This document shows, piece after piece, positions 28,189-37,294 of a stretch of 64,000 nucleotides of DNA. Position numbers and translations under genes: made by a program. The notes under the pieces were generated by a model. The model saw only the letters and a list, made by a program, of their open reading frames with translations. It was not told the origin of the DNA and did no database searches. Position 1 is the stretch's first letter. The number at the start of each line of letters is the position of its first letter. This stretch comes from Catenovulum sediminis (GTDB lineage: Bacteria > Pseudomonadota > Gammaproteobacteria > Enterobacterales > Alteromonadaceae). The stretch lies in assembly GCF_040270295.1 (NCBI RefSeq), contig NZ_JBELOE010000200.1, one strand, 5' to 3'.

Positions 28189-29203
28189 ATTATTAAAAGT
28201 TTTCTATTATGTGTTTTTTAGCATGTCATTGTTGGCGATTGCGACTACTTATGTTATCTATCAAGGTTACCAAAAATTAAATCAAAGCATAATAATTGAA
28301 AATACCAGCCTTGTTGTACCGCAAGGCCAGTCGTATAGCGCTTTGGTTGAGCAACTGGCTACACAACAACTGATTGAAAATAACATAGTGCTCAAAATAT
28401 TACCGAAAGTTGATCCATGGTTTGCAAAAATGCAGGCGGGTCAATATTTGTTTGACGGTGAATATTCAACCTTTGAAGTGCTACAAAAAATTCGACAGGG
28501 CGAGGTACAGCTTTTCCGTATTACTTTTCCAGAAGGGTCTGATTTCAAACAGTGGCAACAGTGGATTGCGGCTCATCCGCATCTTCTGCAGACGGATTAT
28601 CAAGATTGGTTAGATAGCTTGATTTCGCCTTACACACACCCTGAAGGCTTGTTTTTCCCTAGTACCTATCTCTTTAAGTCGGGAACAGAAGATAAGGTGA
28701 TATTAAAACAAGCATATGACAAAATGCAGGCATTAAAAGAAGAACTTGCAGACAACAGTTTATTGTCAGACTGGTATCAAACGTTAATTTTGGCTTCAAT
28801 TGTCGAGAAAGAAACGTCAGTGACTGCAGAAATGCCGAAAGTAGCGTCGGTATTTTATAATCGCTTGGATAAAAATATGCGTTTGCAGACAGATCCAACC
28901 GTTATTTATGGCTTGGGAAATCGTTACAAAGGGGACATTACGCGCGCCCATTTAAACGAAAAAACACAGTACAATACATACAAAATTAAAGGTTTACCGC
29001 CCACGCCCATTGCAATGCCCGGATTAGATGCAATTAATGCCGTGCTATATCCATCCAATACAGACTACTTATATTTTGTAGCAACTGGTGAAGGTGGGCA
29101 CACATTTTCCAGAACATTAAAAGAGCATAATAAAGCGGTAAAAGAGTATCTTGCTAAAATGTCACAACAAAAAATGACAACAGAGAAAGCGACCAATGAA
29201 TAA
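28181..29203 (+). CDS. mltG: Endolytic murein transglycosylase MltG
   Basis: This membrane-bound enzyme cuts nascent glycan strands and sets their length. I chose ATG at 28181 (340 residues), overlapping pabC by 8 bases with AAGGG upstream. A membrane helix lies at about residues 6-28, followed by a LysM-like part and the YceG catalytic domain with Glu in LASIVEKETSV (near residue 209). The end is polar. It is followed by tmk with an 8-base overlap. Confidence 0.94.
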   Translation: MHKLLKVFYYVFFSMSLLAIATTYVIYQGYQKLNQSIIIENTSLVVPQGQSYSALVEQLATQQLIENNIVLKILPKVDPWFAKMQAGQYLFDGEYSTFEVLQKIRQGEVQLFRITFPEGSDFKQWQQWIAAHPHLLQTDYQDWLDSLISPYTHPEGLFFPSTYLFKSGTEDKVILKQAYDKMQALKEELADNSLLSDWYQTLILASIVEKETSVTAEMPKVASVFYNRLDKNMRLQTDPTVIYGLGNRYKGDITRAHLNEKTQYNTYKIKGLPPTPIAMPGLDAINAVLYPSNTDYLYFVATGEGGHTFSRTLKEHNKAVKEYLAKMSQQKMTTEKATNE

Positions 29204-29822
29204 TGCAAAATTTATCGTAATTGAAGGATTAGAGGGCGCAGGAAAAACCAGTGCTATTCAAGTCGTGACAGACTGGCTCACTGAGCGTGATATTCAGTTT
29301 ATCCAAACTCGGGAACCCGGTGGCACACCATTGGCCGAGAAATTAAGAGCTCTAGTCAAAACGGTGGATGAAAATGAAATTATTACGCCTCAAGCTGAGC
29401 TGTTGTTAATGTATGCCAGTCGCGTACAGCTTATCGAGACGGTAATGAAACCCGCATTAAACAAGGGAAAGTGGGTAGTTGGAGATCGCCATGATATGTC
29501 ATCTCGTGCTTACCAAGGGGGCGGAAGGCAAATCCCAGAGTCAGTTTTACAACCCCTTAGAAACTCGGTGTTACAGGATTTTCGCCCTGATCTTACCTTG
29601 TATTTAGATGTTTCACCACAAGTCGGGCTTGCCAGAGCGCAAGCAAGAGGTGAGTTAGATAGAATTGAGCAAGAAAAAATTGATTTTTTTATTCGTACTC
29701 GAAATAAATATTTAGATATTGCTAACAGCGAAGAAAATATAGAGATTATTAACGCAGAGCAAGATATGGCAAAAGTACATCAAGACATTCGGGCACACTT
29801 AGAGCAATATTTTGGAGTTTAA
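29196..29822 (+). CDS. tmk: Thymidylate kinase
   Basis: Tmk phosphorylates dTMP to dTDP. The 208-residue protein has the P-loop EGLEGAGKTS, the DR[YH] motif as GDRHDMSSRAYQGGG and TREPGGTPLAE. It overlaps mltG by 8 bases and leads into holB 3 bases later. Confidence 0.96.
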   Translation: MNNAKFIVIEGLEGAGKTSAIQVVTDWLTERDIQFIQTREPGGTPLAEKLRALVKTVDENEIITPQAELLLMYASRVQLIETVMKPALNKGKWVVGDRHDMSSRAYQGGGRQIPESVLQPLRNSVLQDFRPDLTLYLDVSPQVGLARAQARGELDRIEQEKIDFFIRTRNKYLDIANSEENIEIINAEQDMAKVHQDIRAHLEQYFGV

Positions 29823-29825
29823 GCC

Positions 29826-30761
29826 GTGAATTACCCTTGGCTCGAAAACATACAAAAATCTTTGCTTCATCAGTTTTTGCAAGGCAGGTTGCACCATGCA
29901 ATCTTGCTAACTGCACCTGAGGGATTTGGTAAGCGAGTATTAGTGAATCAATTGGCACAAGCATTTTTGTGTCTTTCTGCAGAAAATAAACCCTGTGGTA
30001 GTTGCAAATCGTGTCACTTATTTACTCAACAAAGCCATCCAGATTTTATGTTGGTGGAAGATGACAACAGTAAAACAATTGGTGTAGATTTAATTCGTAA
30101 ATTGGTTAATAAATCACAACAAAAATCACAAATGCATGGAGCTCATGTTTTTTTTCTACCGGATTGTCACAAGATGACGGAAGCATCAGCTAATGCGCTA
30201 TTAAAAACTTTGGAAGAACCTGGGCAAAATAAATTTATAATTTTGACGACTCCGCATCCGAGTCGTTTATTAGCAACGATTAAAAGCAGAACACAAGAGT
30301 ATACAATCAAACCACCAAGTGCTGAAATATTACAACCTTGGTTGGTTGCACAGAATGTAGCACTAGAAGAGTTTGAGAAAGTTTATCCAATGCTAGAATC
30401 TTCACCGCTTTCTGCACTGGAATTTATCAAAAGTGGAGCGTTGCAAGCTCAAAAAGCGTATTTAGCACAATTTAAATCGTTTTTAGGCGGTCAATCAACC
30501 GCTTATCAATTTTCAGCCAGCTATGATGAGGACAAGGTCGACAAGCAATTAGTGTGGTTGTTAAATGCGCTTAAAATGTGGTTGAATTCTAAATTAAAAC
30601 AGAATGGCAGGGATCTTGAATTGGCGCTTAAGCAGGTGCAGATTTGTGATATGCAAAATTTAGTGATTCAAGTTAGAATGCAAATGTTGCAAACTGGCAT
30701 GAATAAGAAATTATTATATCAGGCGATGTGTAATAAACTGTCGCAGATACTTCGTAGGTAG
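29826..30761 (+). CDS. holB: DNA polymerase III delta' subunit HolB
   Basis: HolB is a clamp-loader subunit. The 311-residue protein has a AAA+ like fold with the zinc-binding cysteines CGSCKSC and the conserved EASANALLKTLEEP segment. The P-loop is degenerate (TAPEGFGKR), as normal for delta'. The start is GTG at 29826. It sits in the usual tmk-holB-pilZ-tatD order. Confidence 0.93.
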   Translation: MNYPWLENIQKSLLHQFLQGRLHHAILLTAPEGFGKRVLVNQLAQAFLCLSAENKPCGSCKSCHLFTQQSHPDFMLVEDDNSKTIGVDLIRKLVNKSQQKSQMHGAHVFFLPDCHKMTEASANALLKTLEEPGQNKFIILTTPHPSRLLATIKSRTQEYTIKPPSAEILQPWLVAQNVALEEFEKVYPMLESSPLSALEFIKSGALQAQKAYLAQFKSFLGGQSTAYQFSASYDEDKVDKQLVWLLNALKMWLNSKLKQNGRDLELALKQVQICDMQNLVIQVRMQMLQTGMNKKLLYQAMCNKLSQILRR

Positions 30762-30771
30762 TTGAGCTTAA

Positions 30772-31098
30772 ATGGAAGAATTGGTTCTAGAATTTAATAA
30801 TGTACACGTACTCTATAAAAGTTATATGTCGTTTATCAAAGAGGGCGGTTTGTTTGTTGTTACAAATCGAACTTACGATTTAGGCCATTCTTTAGCGCTT
30901 AGTGTATTACTGCCAGGTGCAATAGAGCCTTTAAGCGTTTCCGGTCGAGTTTGTTGGTTAACACCACCGGCCTCTCACAGTAGTGCACCGCAAGGAGTTG
31001 GGGTTGCATTTATTGATGATAAACATCACTTAAAAGACCGTATAGAGACCATGTTGGGACCTATGTTAAACTCCGGCGAAGCAACTTACACCATGTAG
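30772..31098 (+). CDS. pilZ: PilZ-domain protein (type IV pilus assembly type)
   Basis: This 108-residue single PilZ domain has the segment NRTYDLGHSLALSVLLPG and GVGVAFID. The c-di-GMP binding motif RxxxR is missing at the N-terminus, which is typical of the pilus PilZ type found between holB and tatD in gammaproteobacteria. A role in type IV pilus assembly is inferred from that family. Confidence 0.88.
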   Translation: MEELVLEFNNVHVLYKSYMSFIKEGGLFVVTNRTYDLGHSLALSVLLPGAIEPLSVSGRVCWLTPPASHSSAPQGVGVAFIDDKHHLKDRIETMLGPMLNSGEATYTM

Positions 31099-31136
31099 CA
31101 AAACCGCTGCATAGATTACAATTATTGGAGCCGTTT

Positions 31137-31919
31137 GTGTTAGTCGACTCTCATTGTCATTTAGATAAACTAAAAACCGGAGAAAATGGGGAAACGGTGA
31201 GCGATATGCTGCAAGCCGCCCGCGAGCGTCAAATTGAACACTTTTTGTGTGTTTGTGTGACACTTGATGATTTTCCTAACATGCTGCAAAGTGTGCAGGC
31301 GCATTCTGATGTATCCGTTTCCTGTGGAGTACATCCTTTGTACCACGAGCAAGATTATGATTTTGCAAAGCTTAAATCTTTAGCTCAAGACCCTCATGTC
31401 GTTGCAATTGGAGAAACAGGATTAGATTATTTTTATTCAGCCGAGACCAAAGATTGGCAACAAAAATCTTTTATCCAACATTGCCAGTTGGCTCATGAAT
31501 TAGAAAAGCCTTTGATAATACATACGCGTGATGCTCGGCAAGATACATTGGATATTTTACGAGCCGAAAATGCACAAAAAGCCGGTGGTGTTTTGCATTG
31601 TTTTACCGAATCACTGGAAATGGCAAAAGCGGCCATCGATTTAAATTTTTATATCTCAATCTCTGGTATCGTGACATTTGGTAATGCAGCAGAATTGCGT
31701 GATGTTGTGCGCGCATTACCCATTGAACGCTTGTTGGTTGAAACAGATTCACCTTGGCTTGCACCTAAACCTTATCGGGGTAAACAAAACCAACCGGCTT
31801 ATGTGCGTGAAGTCGCGCAGTTTGTGGCGGATTTAAAAGGGGTAAGTTTAAATCAACTTGCCGAAACAACGACCGAAAATTTTTATCGTTTGTTCAGTGG
31901 CATTAAACGAACAGCCTGA
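31137..31919 (+). CDS. TatD-family metal-dependent hydrolase (YcfH type)
   Basis: This 260-residue TIM-barrel metallohydrolase has the metal motifs DSHCHLD at the start, GETGLDYFY, IHTRDA, HCFTES and ETDSPWL. I chose GTG at 31137 because GGAG is 6 bases upstream and the E. coli homologue begins at the same place; a TTG at 31125 also exists. Proteins of this group act as deoxyribonucleases or D-aminoacyl-tRNA-related hydrolases; the exact substrate is not settled. Confidence 0.92.
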   Translation: MLVDSHCHLDKLKTGENGETVSDMLQAARERQIEHFLCVCVTLDDFPNMLQSVQAHSDVSVSCGVHPLYHEQDYDFAKLKSLAQDPHVVAIGETGLDYFYSAETKDWQQKSFIQHCQLAHELEKPLIIHTRDARQDTLDILRAENAQKAGGVLHCFTESLEMAKAAIDLNFYISISGIVTFGNAAELRDVVRALPIERLLVETDSPWLAPKPYRGKQNQPAYVREVAQFVADLKGVSLNQLAETTTENFYRLFSGIKRTA

Positions 31920-31945
31920 AACTAAAATAATAAGATGAATCCAAA

Positions 31946-34222
31946 ATGTCAGAAATAAGTGAAATTAGTGAAGATGGCATTGAACGCCTGGCGCTAAGAA
32001 AATTTACCGAAGATGCGTACCTGAATTATTCAATGTACGTCATTATGGATAGAGCATTGCCGCATATTTCAGATGGATTGAAACCCGTACAACGCCGCAT
32101 TATTTATGCAATGTCTGAGCTAGGCTTATCAGCCGCCGCAAAGTATAAAAAATCAGCGCGTACGGTTGGTGATGTATTGGGTAAATTTCATCCGCATGGT
32201 GACTCAGCTTGTTACGAAGCAATGGTGCTAATGGCTCAACCTTTTTCTTACCGATATCCATTAGTTGACGGTCAAGGAAACTGGGGCGCGCCGGATGATC
32301 CTAAATCGTTTGCTGCGATGCGTTATACCGAAGCTAGGTTGTCTAAATTTGCAGAAGTTTTGTTATCTGAATTAGGCATGGGAACGGTCGATTGGGGACC
32401 CAACTTTGACGGTACACTACAAGAACCGGTTAATCTTCCTGCTCGTTTACCTCATATTTTATTAAATGGTGTGACCGGTATCGCTGTGGGTATGGCAACA
32501 GACATTCCCCCACATAATGTTAGAGAGGTGGTGGCTGCAGCGCGTTATTTGTTAGATCACCCGAATGCTGGAATCGAAAAACTGATGAGCTTCGTACCGG
32601 GGCCAGATTATCCAACTGAAGCTGAAATCATTACGCCGACTGCAGATATCCGTAAAATTTACGAAACGGGGCGTGGCTCTATCAAGATGCGTGCGGTGTA
32701 CGAAATTGAGCAGGGTGAAATCGTTATTACCGCGCTGCCACACCAAAGTTCGAGTGGTAAAATTTTAGAGCAAATTGCACATCAAATGCAGGCTAAAAAA
32801 TTACCTATGGTTGCAGATTTAAGGGATGAATCCGATCATGAAAATCCAGTGCGATTGGTGGTTGTACCGCGCTCTAACCGAGTTGACAATAAAACCTTGA
32901 TGCAACACCTGTTTGCAACGACAGATTTGGAAAAAAGCTATCGCGTCAACCTGAATATGATCGGGCTAAATAGCCGGCCGCAGGTAAAAGGACTGGCTGA
33001 AATTTTAAATGAATGGCTGCAATTCAGATTAAATACAGTTACAAAAAGGCTGCAATACAGGCTGGATAAAGTTTTAGCGCGTCTACATATTTTAGAAGGT
33101 TTATTAATTGCCTTTCTAAATATAGATGAAGTGATTCATATTATACGTACTGAAGACCAACCTAAACCTGTATTAATGGAAAGGTTTGCGTTATCTGATA
33201 AACAAGCTGAAGCTATTTTAGAGCTTAAATTGCGCCATCTTGCCAAACTAGAAGAAATGAAAATTACTGGTGAGCAAGATGAATTGGAAAAAGAGCGCGA
33301 GTGGTTACAAGGGATATTGGGGTCTGATGCCGAGCTGAAAAAGCTGGTTAAAAAAGAATTGGCGGCAGATGCAGAAAAGTATGGTGATGATAGACGATCA
33401 CCAATTGTCGAGCGCCTCGAGGCGAAAGCATTAAGTGAAAAAGACCTAGTGCCCAGTGAGCCTGTTACTGTCATCGTTTCAGAGAAAGGCTGGGCACGCT
33501 GTGCAAAAGGCCATGATGTTGATGTTGAAGGCTTAAATTATAAAGCGGGTGATCAGTTTTTATCTGCTGATACAGGTCGCTCCAACCAACAATCTGTGTT
33601 TGTCGATTCAAGTGGACGTGCATTTTCAACCGATACCCATACGTTACCTTCAGCTCGCGGGCAAGGTGAACCTTTATCGGGTCGATTTACCATCGCTGCT
33701 GGTGAGCGAATTGAACATGTGGTGATGGGAAATCCAGAAGACTCTTATTTAATGGTCTCAGATGCGGGTTATGGTTTTGTTATCAAATATGCGGATATGG
33801 TCAGTAAAAATAAAAACGGCAAAGCCGTTTTGACATTGCCAACCAATGCCAAAGTGATTCGACCACAGCTTGTGCTAAATCCGGACAATAAGTTGATTGT
33901 AGCCATTTCAAACGAGGGGCGAATGTTATTGTTCCCGGTAGCTGATTTACCTTGTTTGTCTAAAGGCAAAGGTAACAAAATAATCAGCATATCTTCTGAA
34001 AGAGCACGTAATCGGGAAGAATTTATCCGCCACATAAACGTGATCGGCATGGAAGATTCTTTAGTGTTAGTTGCTGGTAAGCGTAAAATGACGTTAAAAC
34101 CGGATGATTGGTCTCATTACACAGGGGAGCGAGGACGCCGCGGCAATAAACTGCCCCGCGGTCTTCAACGAGTAGATGAGTTGCTGATTGAATCAGCGGA
34201 AACTAAAAATGAAGCAGAATAA
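31946..34222 (+). CDS. parC: DNA topoisomerase IV subunit A
   Basis: This subunit breaks and rejoins DNA to unlink daughter chromosomes. The 758-residue protein has catalytic Arg126-Tyr127 in SFAAMRYTEARLS and the quinolone-determining segment HPHGDSACYEAM (around 82-93) with wild-type-like Ser and Glu positions. The C-terminal beta-pinwheel ends in Lys/Arg-rich segments. The partner parE is not adjacent. The leading MSEISEISED is a short direct repeat. Confidence 0.96.
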   Translation: MSEISEISEDGIERLALRKFTEDAYLNYSMYVIMDRALPHISDGLKPVQRRIIYAMSELGLSAAAKYKKSARTVGDVLGKFHPHGDSACYEAMVLMAQPFSYRYPLVDGQGNWGAPDDPKSFAAMRYTEARLSKFAEVLLSELGMGTVDWGPNFDGTLQEPVNLPARLPHILLNGVTGIAVGMATDIPPHNVREVVAAARYLLDHPNAGIEKLMSFVPGPDYPTEAEIITPTADIRKIYETGRGSIKMRAVYEIEQGEIVITALPHQSSSGKILEQIAHQMQAKKLPMVADLRDESDHENPVRLVVVPRSNRVDNKTLMQHLFATTDLEKSYRVNLNMIGLNSRPQVKGLAEILNEWLQFRLNTVTKRLQYRLDKVLARLHILEGLLIAFLNIDEVIHIIRTEDQPKPVLMERFALSDKQAEAILELKLRHLAKLEEMKITGEQDELEKEREWLQGILGSDAELKKLVKKELAADAEKYGDDRRSPIVERLEAKALSEKDLVPSEPVTVIVSEKGWARCAKGHDVDVEGLNYKAGDQFLSADTGRSNQQSVFVDSSGRAFSTDTHTLPSARGQGEPLSGRFTIAAGERIEHVVMGNPEDSYLMVSDAGYGFVIKYADMVSKNKNGKAVLTLPTNAKVIRPQLVLNPDNKLIVAISNEGRMLLFPVADLPCLSKGKGNKIISISSERARNREEFIRHINVIGMEDSLVLVAGKRKMTLKPDDWSHYTGERGRRGNKLPRGLQRVDELLIESAETKNEAE

Positions 34223-34248
34223 TATTCTGGATTAAAAGGTACATATTA

Positions 34249-34980
34249 GTGTTAGCAGTTATTCGTATTATTTTGCTGGGGATCTTTGTGATTATCGCCA
34301 GCATATTGGGAATATTATTTTGTTTAATCAGGCCATTTCATCGTAATAATGTTTATTGGCTTGGGCAACTGTACAGCAAAGCTTCGAAAATAATCGGGGT
34401 GAAGTTGGTCGTTCGTCATCATCCAGAAGCCGTTGAAACTAACCCCGCTGTTTTTATTGCAAATCATCAAAACAGTTATGATATTTTTACCCTGTGTGGC
34501 AGTGTGCTGCCCAGCACGGTAACCATTGGCAAGAAAAGCCTCAAGTGGATACCATTTTTTGGCCAGTTATATTGGCTTGCCGGTAATATACTGATAGACA
34601 GAGAAAATCGTAAAAAAGCAATGGCTGCGCTAAAACGCTCTAGGGATACTATTTTAAATAAAAAAATATCAGTTTGGATGTTCCCGGAAGGAACACGTTC
34701 TTACGGGCGCGGTTTACTGCCATTTAAACGTGGTGCTTTTCAATTGGCACAAGCGGCTGATGTACCTATCGTACCAGTGGTGATGAGTACCACTGAAAAT
34801 AAAATAGATCTGAACAAATGGTCTAATGGCACGGTTATTATTGAAGTCATGGCACCACGAGCTTTGACAGATGAACAGAAAAAGAATTTGAAACAAGCAT
34901 GTGAAGATTTTCATGCAATCATGCTAAATAAACTAAACGAACTAGACTCTGAAGCAGAGCAGTTGCAACTTAAACAATAA
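34249..34980 (+). CDS. plsC: 1-acylglycerol-3-phosphate acyltransferase PlsC
   Basis: PlsC makes phosphatidic acid at the inner membrane. The 243-residue protein has an N-terminal membrane helix (about 3-27), the HX4D motif in ANHQNSYD (His73, Asp78) and FPEGTRS near 144-150. The start is GTG at 34249, preceded by AAAGGT. plsC next to parC is a common gammaproteobacterial pair. Confidence 0.94.
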   Translation: MLAVIRIILLGIFVIIASILGILFCLIRPFHRNNVYWLGQLYSKASKIIGVKLVVRHHPEAVETNPAVFIANHQNSYDIFTLCGSVLPSTVTIGKKSLKWIPFFGQLYWLAGNILIDRENRKKAMAALKRSRDTILNKKISVWMFPEGTRSYGRGLLPFKRGAFQLAQAADVPIVPVVMSTTENKIDLNKWSNGTVIIEVMAPRALTDEQKKNLKQACEDFHAIMLNKLNELDSEAEQLQLKQ

Positions 34981-34994
34981 AAAAGGTAACGACA

Positions 34995-35351
34995 ATGGAT
35001 TATTATGAAAATCCGCAAGCTTTTAGCCAAACCGTGATTGCAGCTTTACTCGAAGATGGGAGTGATCCGAGTGCTATCTATACAATCGAGCACCACTTCT
35101 CTTCCAGTGATTTTGATCGCTTAGAAAAAGCCGCTGTAGCTGCTTTTAAATTAGACTACGAAGTTTCAGATGCTGAAGAGTTCGAAACAGATGATGGTCA
35201 GGAAATTTTGGCGTTCGATGTTTTTGCAGAAGCTAAACTTGAACTAGCAGAAATAGAAAAGCAGGTCGCTCAAATGGAAGACATTGCCCGCCAGTATAAA
35301 ATACAGTACGACGGGTGGGGAACCGAGTTTTTGCCGTTGGATGATGAATAG
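34995..35351 (+). CDS. rraB: RNase E activity regulator RraB
   Basis: RraB binds RNase E and changes which RNAs it cuts. The 118-residue acidic protein has DGSDPSAIYTIEHHFS near residue 20 and YDGWGTEF at the end, both family signatures. AAAGGTAACGAC precedes the ATG. Its target rne is 17 kb upstream in this window. Confidence 0.94.
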   Translation: MDYYENPQAFSQTVIAALLEDGSDPSAIYTIEHHFSSSDFDRLEKAAVAAFKLDYEVSDAEEFETDDGQEILAFDVFAEAKLELAEIEKQVAQMEDIARQYKIQYDGWGTEFLPLDDE

Positions 35352-35352
35352 C

Positions 35353-35375
35353 AGAAGGTGAAAAAGTCACCTTCT
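35353..35375. terminator. Hairpin between convergent rraB and carbonic anhydrase genes
   Basis: A 9-bp perfect stem AGAAGGTGA/TCACCTTCT (35353-35361, 35367-35375) has a 5-base loop. There is no T-run on plus, so it is a weak intrinsic terminator for rraB at best. A direct repeat TTCGACAAA lies just beyond it. Confidence 0.5.
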
Positions 35376-35407
35376 TACTGGTTCGACAAATTCGACAAAT
35401 GGTTTTA

Positions 35408-36046
35408 TTACTTTTCTAAAAACTCAGGGTAAGCTTCTTCTAAAGATATGAATGACTCTTTAGGTTCATCAAATACTTTAACCGACCCTTTTTTAATGTC
35501 ATAAACCCAGCCGTGTAACGTAACTTCTTTTTGTGCAAGTTGTGTCGCCACAGAAGGGTGTGTTCGTAGATGTTGTAATTGCATTAAAACGTTTGCTTCA
35601 ATTACTGCATCTATATGTACAGGCTCTAGTTTACCGTATTTCGCTTTAACGATATCACCAGCAGCTCGGCAATGACCTAACCAGTTTTTCACATGTGGTA
35701 CAGCGTCTAACCCAGTTGGATCGATGACACCTTTCATTGCACCACAATCAGTGTGCCCGCATATCACAATATGCTTAACCCCTAAAACGGCTACCGCAAA
35801 TTCGATAGAGGCAGTCATGCCACCGGTCGTATTGCTATGTGGGGGAACTACGTTGCCTGCGTTGCGACAAATAAATAAGTCGCCCGGCTCTGAATTAGTC
35901 AACAAATTCGGATCAATTCTAGAGTCAGCGCAGGTTATAAACAGAACCTCAGGGCTCTGGCCGTTCGCTAATTCTTTAAACAGCTCTTTTCTGGCCGGAT
36001 ACCCGTGTTTTTTAAATGCCATTACGCCGCGAATTATCTCTTCCAC
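35408..36046 (-). CDS. can: Beta-class carbonic anhydrase
   Basis: This enzyme interconverts CO2 and bicarbonate. The 212-residue beta carbonic anhydrase has zinc ligands Cys39, His98 and Cys101 (FITCADSR; CGHTDCGAMKG) and the Asp41-Arg43 dyad. The start is GTG at 36046 on the minus strand, with GAGG about 9 bases upstream. Its leader holds an imperfect inverted repeat (near 36053-36112). It is convergent with rraB and divergent from flagellin. Confidence 0.95.
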   Translation of the reverse strand: MEEIIRGVMAFKKHGYPARKELFKELANGQSPEVLFITCADSRIDPNLLTNSEPGDLFICRNAGNVVPPHSNTTGGMTASIEFAVAVLGVKHIVICGHTDCGAMKGVIDPTGLDAVPHVKNWLGHCRAAGDIVKAKYGKLEPVHIDAVIEANVLMQLQHLRTHPSVATQLAQKEVTLHGWVYDIKKGSVKVFDEPKESFISLEEAYPEFLEK

Positions 36047-36190
36047 AATATGACCTCATTTAATTAATACCAATAAAATTGCTCGCTATATTAAATGAAA
36101 ATGAGGTTATTTTTCCATTTTAAATTGAACTTTGAATTATCTAACTGATTTTTATAGGATTTATTTTTTAATTTATTTTATAAAAAATCC

Positions 36191-36217
36191 TAAAGTTTCT
36201 TCAGAAGTGGCCGATAA
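36191..36217 (+). promoter_or_regulatory. Consensus sigma-28 (FliA) promoter of the flagellin gene
   Basis: TAAA at 36191-36194, exactly 15 bases, then GCCGATAA at 36210-36217 match the FliA consensus TAAA-N15-GCCGATAA at every position. Transcription should begin near 36224, giving a leader of about 155 bases before the flagellin ATG. Confidence 0.95.
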
Positions 36218-36349
36218 CTATAAACGAGGGGAATTGTAATATTTGATCTTTGGTTGAGGGGCCGGATTTCAAATTTAATTGAGGCGACTCAAAGGTTATA
36301 CCTAATTGAGTTGAATTTTAAGCGAGCTGTTTCATATAGGTTTGAGGGA

Positions 36350-36371
36350 ACCTGATTCAGTTCTCAGGAGG
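36350..36371 (+). promoter_or_regulatory. Hairpin overlapping the flagellin ribosome-binding site
   Basis: CCTGA (36351-36355) can pair with TCAGG (36364-36368), which includes the first half of the strong AGGAGG site (36366-36371) of the flagellin gene. A GGA lies in the ribosome site itself, as in CsrA targets. Pairing was done by eye only. Confidence 0.4.
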
Positions 36372-36379
36372 TAACTACT

Positions 36380-37204
36380 ATGGGTATGTTTGTAAATACT
36401 AATGTTTCATCATTAAATGCTCAGCGTCAGTTGATGAACTCATCAAATGGTTTAAATACTTCATTTGAACGTTTATCTTCAGGTTTTCGTATTAACCGTG
36501 CTGCAGATGATGCCGCGGGTATGCAGATCTCTGAGCGCATGACCAGCCAAATTCAAGGCTTAAACCAAGCGGTACGAAATGCGAACGATGGTATTTCAGT
36601 TGTACAAACGGCTGAAGGTGCTATGCAAGAAATTACTTCTTCGTTGCAACGTATTCGTCAGTTGGCTGTGCAATCACAAAACGGTATTAACAGTTCATCT
36701 GACCGTGCAGCACTACAAAAAGAAGTATCTGCGTTAAAAACGGAAATTAGCCGTATTGGCGCAAATACGCAGTTTGCCGGTGTAGATGTTTTAACGGGTG
36801 GGTATTCTGCAGCGTTCTTAGTGGGTGCAAATGGCGGTCAAACGATTTCTGTTAATCTGTCTCGTTCTGGAGGGTATGGTGCCTCTGGTTTAAGTCTAGC
36901 AAGTACAACGGTTGCAACGGTCGCTGGTGCATCAGCTGCGTTAACAGCAATTGATACAGCTATCTCGACAATTGGTGCTGCACGAGCGGATTTAGGTGCT
37001 TTGCAAAATCGTTTTCAATCGACTATTCGTAACTTGAGTAATGTTATTGAAAACGTATCTTCAGCCCGTTCTCAAATTCGTGATACAGACTTTGCGACAG
37101 AAACAGCTGAATTAACACGTAATCAAATCGTTCAACAAGCCAGTATCTCTGTCTTGAGTCAAGCCAATCAACGTCCACAAAGTGCATTATCTTTATTGGG
37201 GTAA
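36380..37204 (+). CDS. fliC: Flagellin
   Basis: This is the filament subunit. The 274-residue protein has the conserved D0/D1 termini (VNTNVSSLNAQRQL; LSSGFRINRAADDAAG; DTDFATETAELTRNQIVQQAS) and almost no D2/D3 variable region. The short centre (about 160-200) is rich in Ser, Thr and Ala, for example SLASTTVATVAGASAA. Short flagellins of this kind in Alteromonadales are often glycosylated on Ser/Thr, and a full glycosylation locus follows. AGGAGG lies 8 bases before ATG 36380. Only one flagellin gene is in the window. Confidence 0.95.
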   Translation: MGMFVNTNVSSLNAQRQLMNSSNGLNTSFERLSSGFRINRAADDAAGMQISERMTSQIQGLNQAVRNANDGISVVQTAEGAMQEITSSLQRIRQLAVQSQNGINSSSDRAALQKEVSALKTEISRIGANTQFAGVDVLTGGYSAAFLVGANGGQTISVNLSRSGGYGASGLSLASTTVATVAGASAALTAIDTAISTIGAARADLGALQNRFQSTIRNLSNVIENVSSARSQIRDTDFATETAELTRNQIVQQASISVLSQANQRPQSALSLLG

Positions 37205-37218
37205 TGAATTGATTTTTG

Positions 37219-37276
37219 GTTGAAGATTGATGAGCTTTGGTTAATACGTTTTGCAAAGCCTTCAATCTGCCTCAAC
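37219..37276 (+). other. Long imperfect stem-loop between flagellin and flaG
   Basis: Three paired blocks, GTTGA/TCAAC, AGATTGA/TCAATCT and GCTTTG/CAAAGC, stack with small internal loops (37219-37239 against 37254-37276). The flaG ribosome site begins 8 bases later. There is no T-run, so it resembles a processing, stability or attenuating element more than an intrinsic terminator. Confidence 0.55.
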
Positions 37277-37294
37277 TAAAAATGGGAGGTGATT

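Noticed and set aside
37235..37258. Sigma-54 promoter before flaG (TTTGGTTAATACGTTTTGC)
   Set aside because: GG and GC are 14 bases apart instead of 12.
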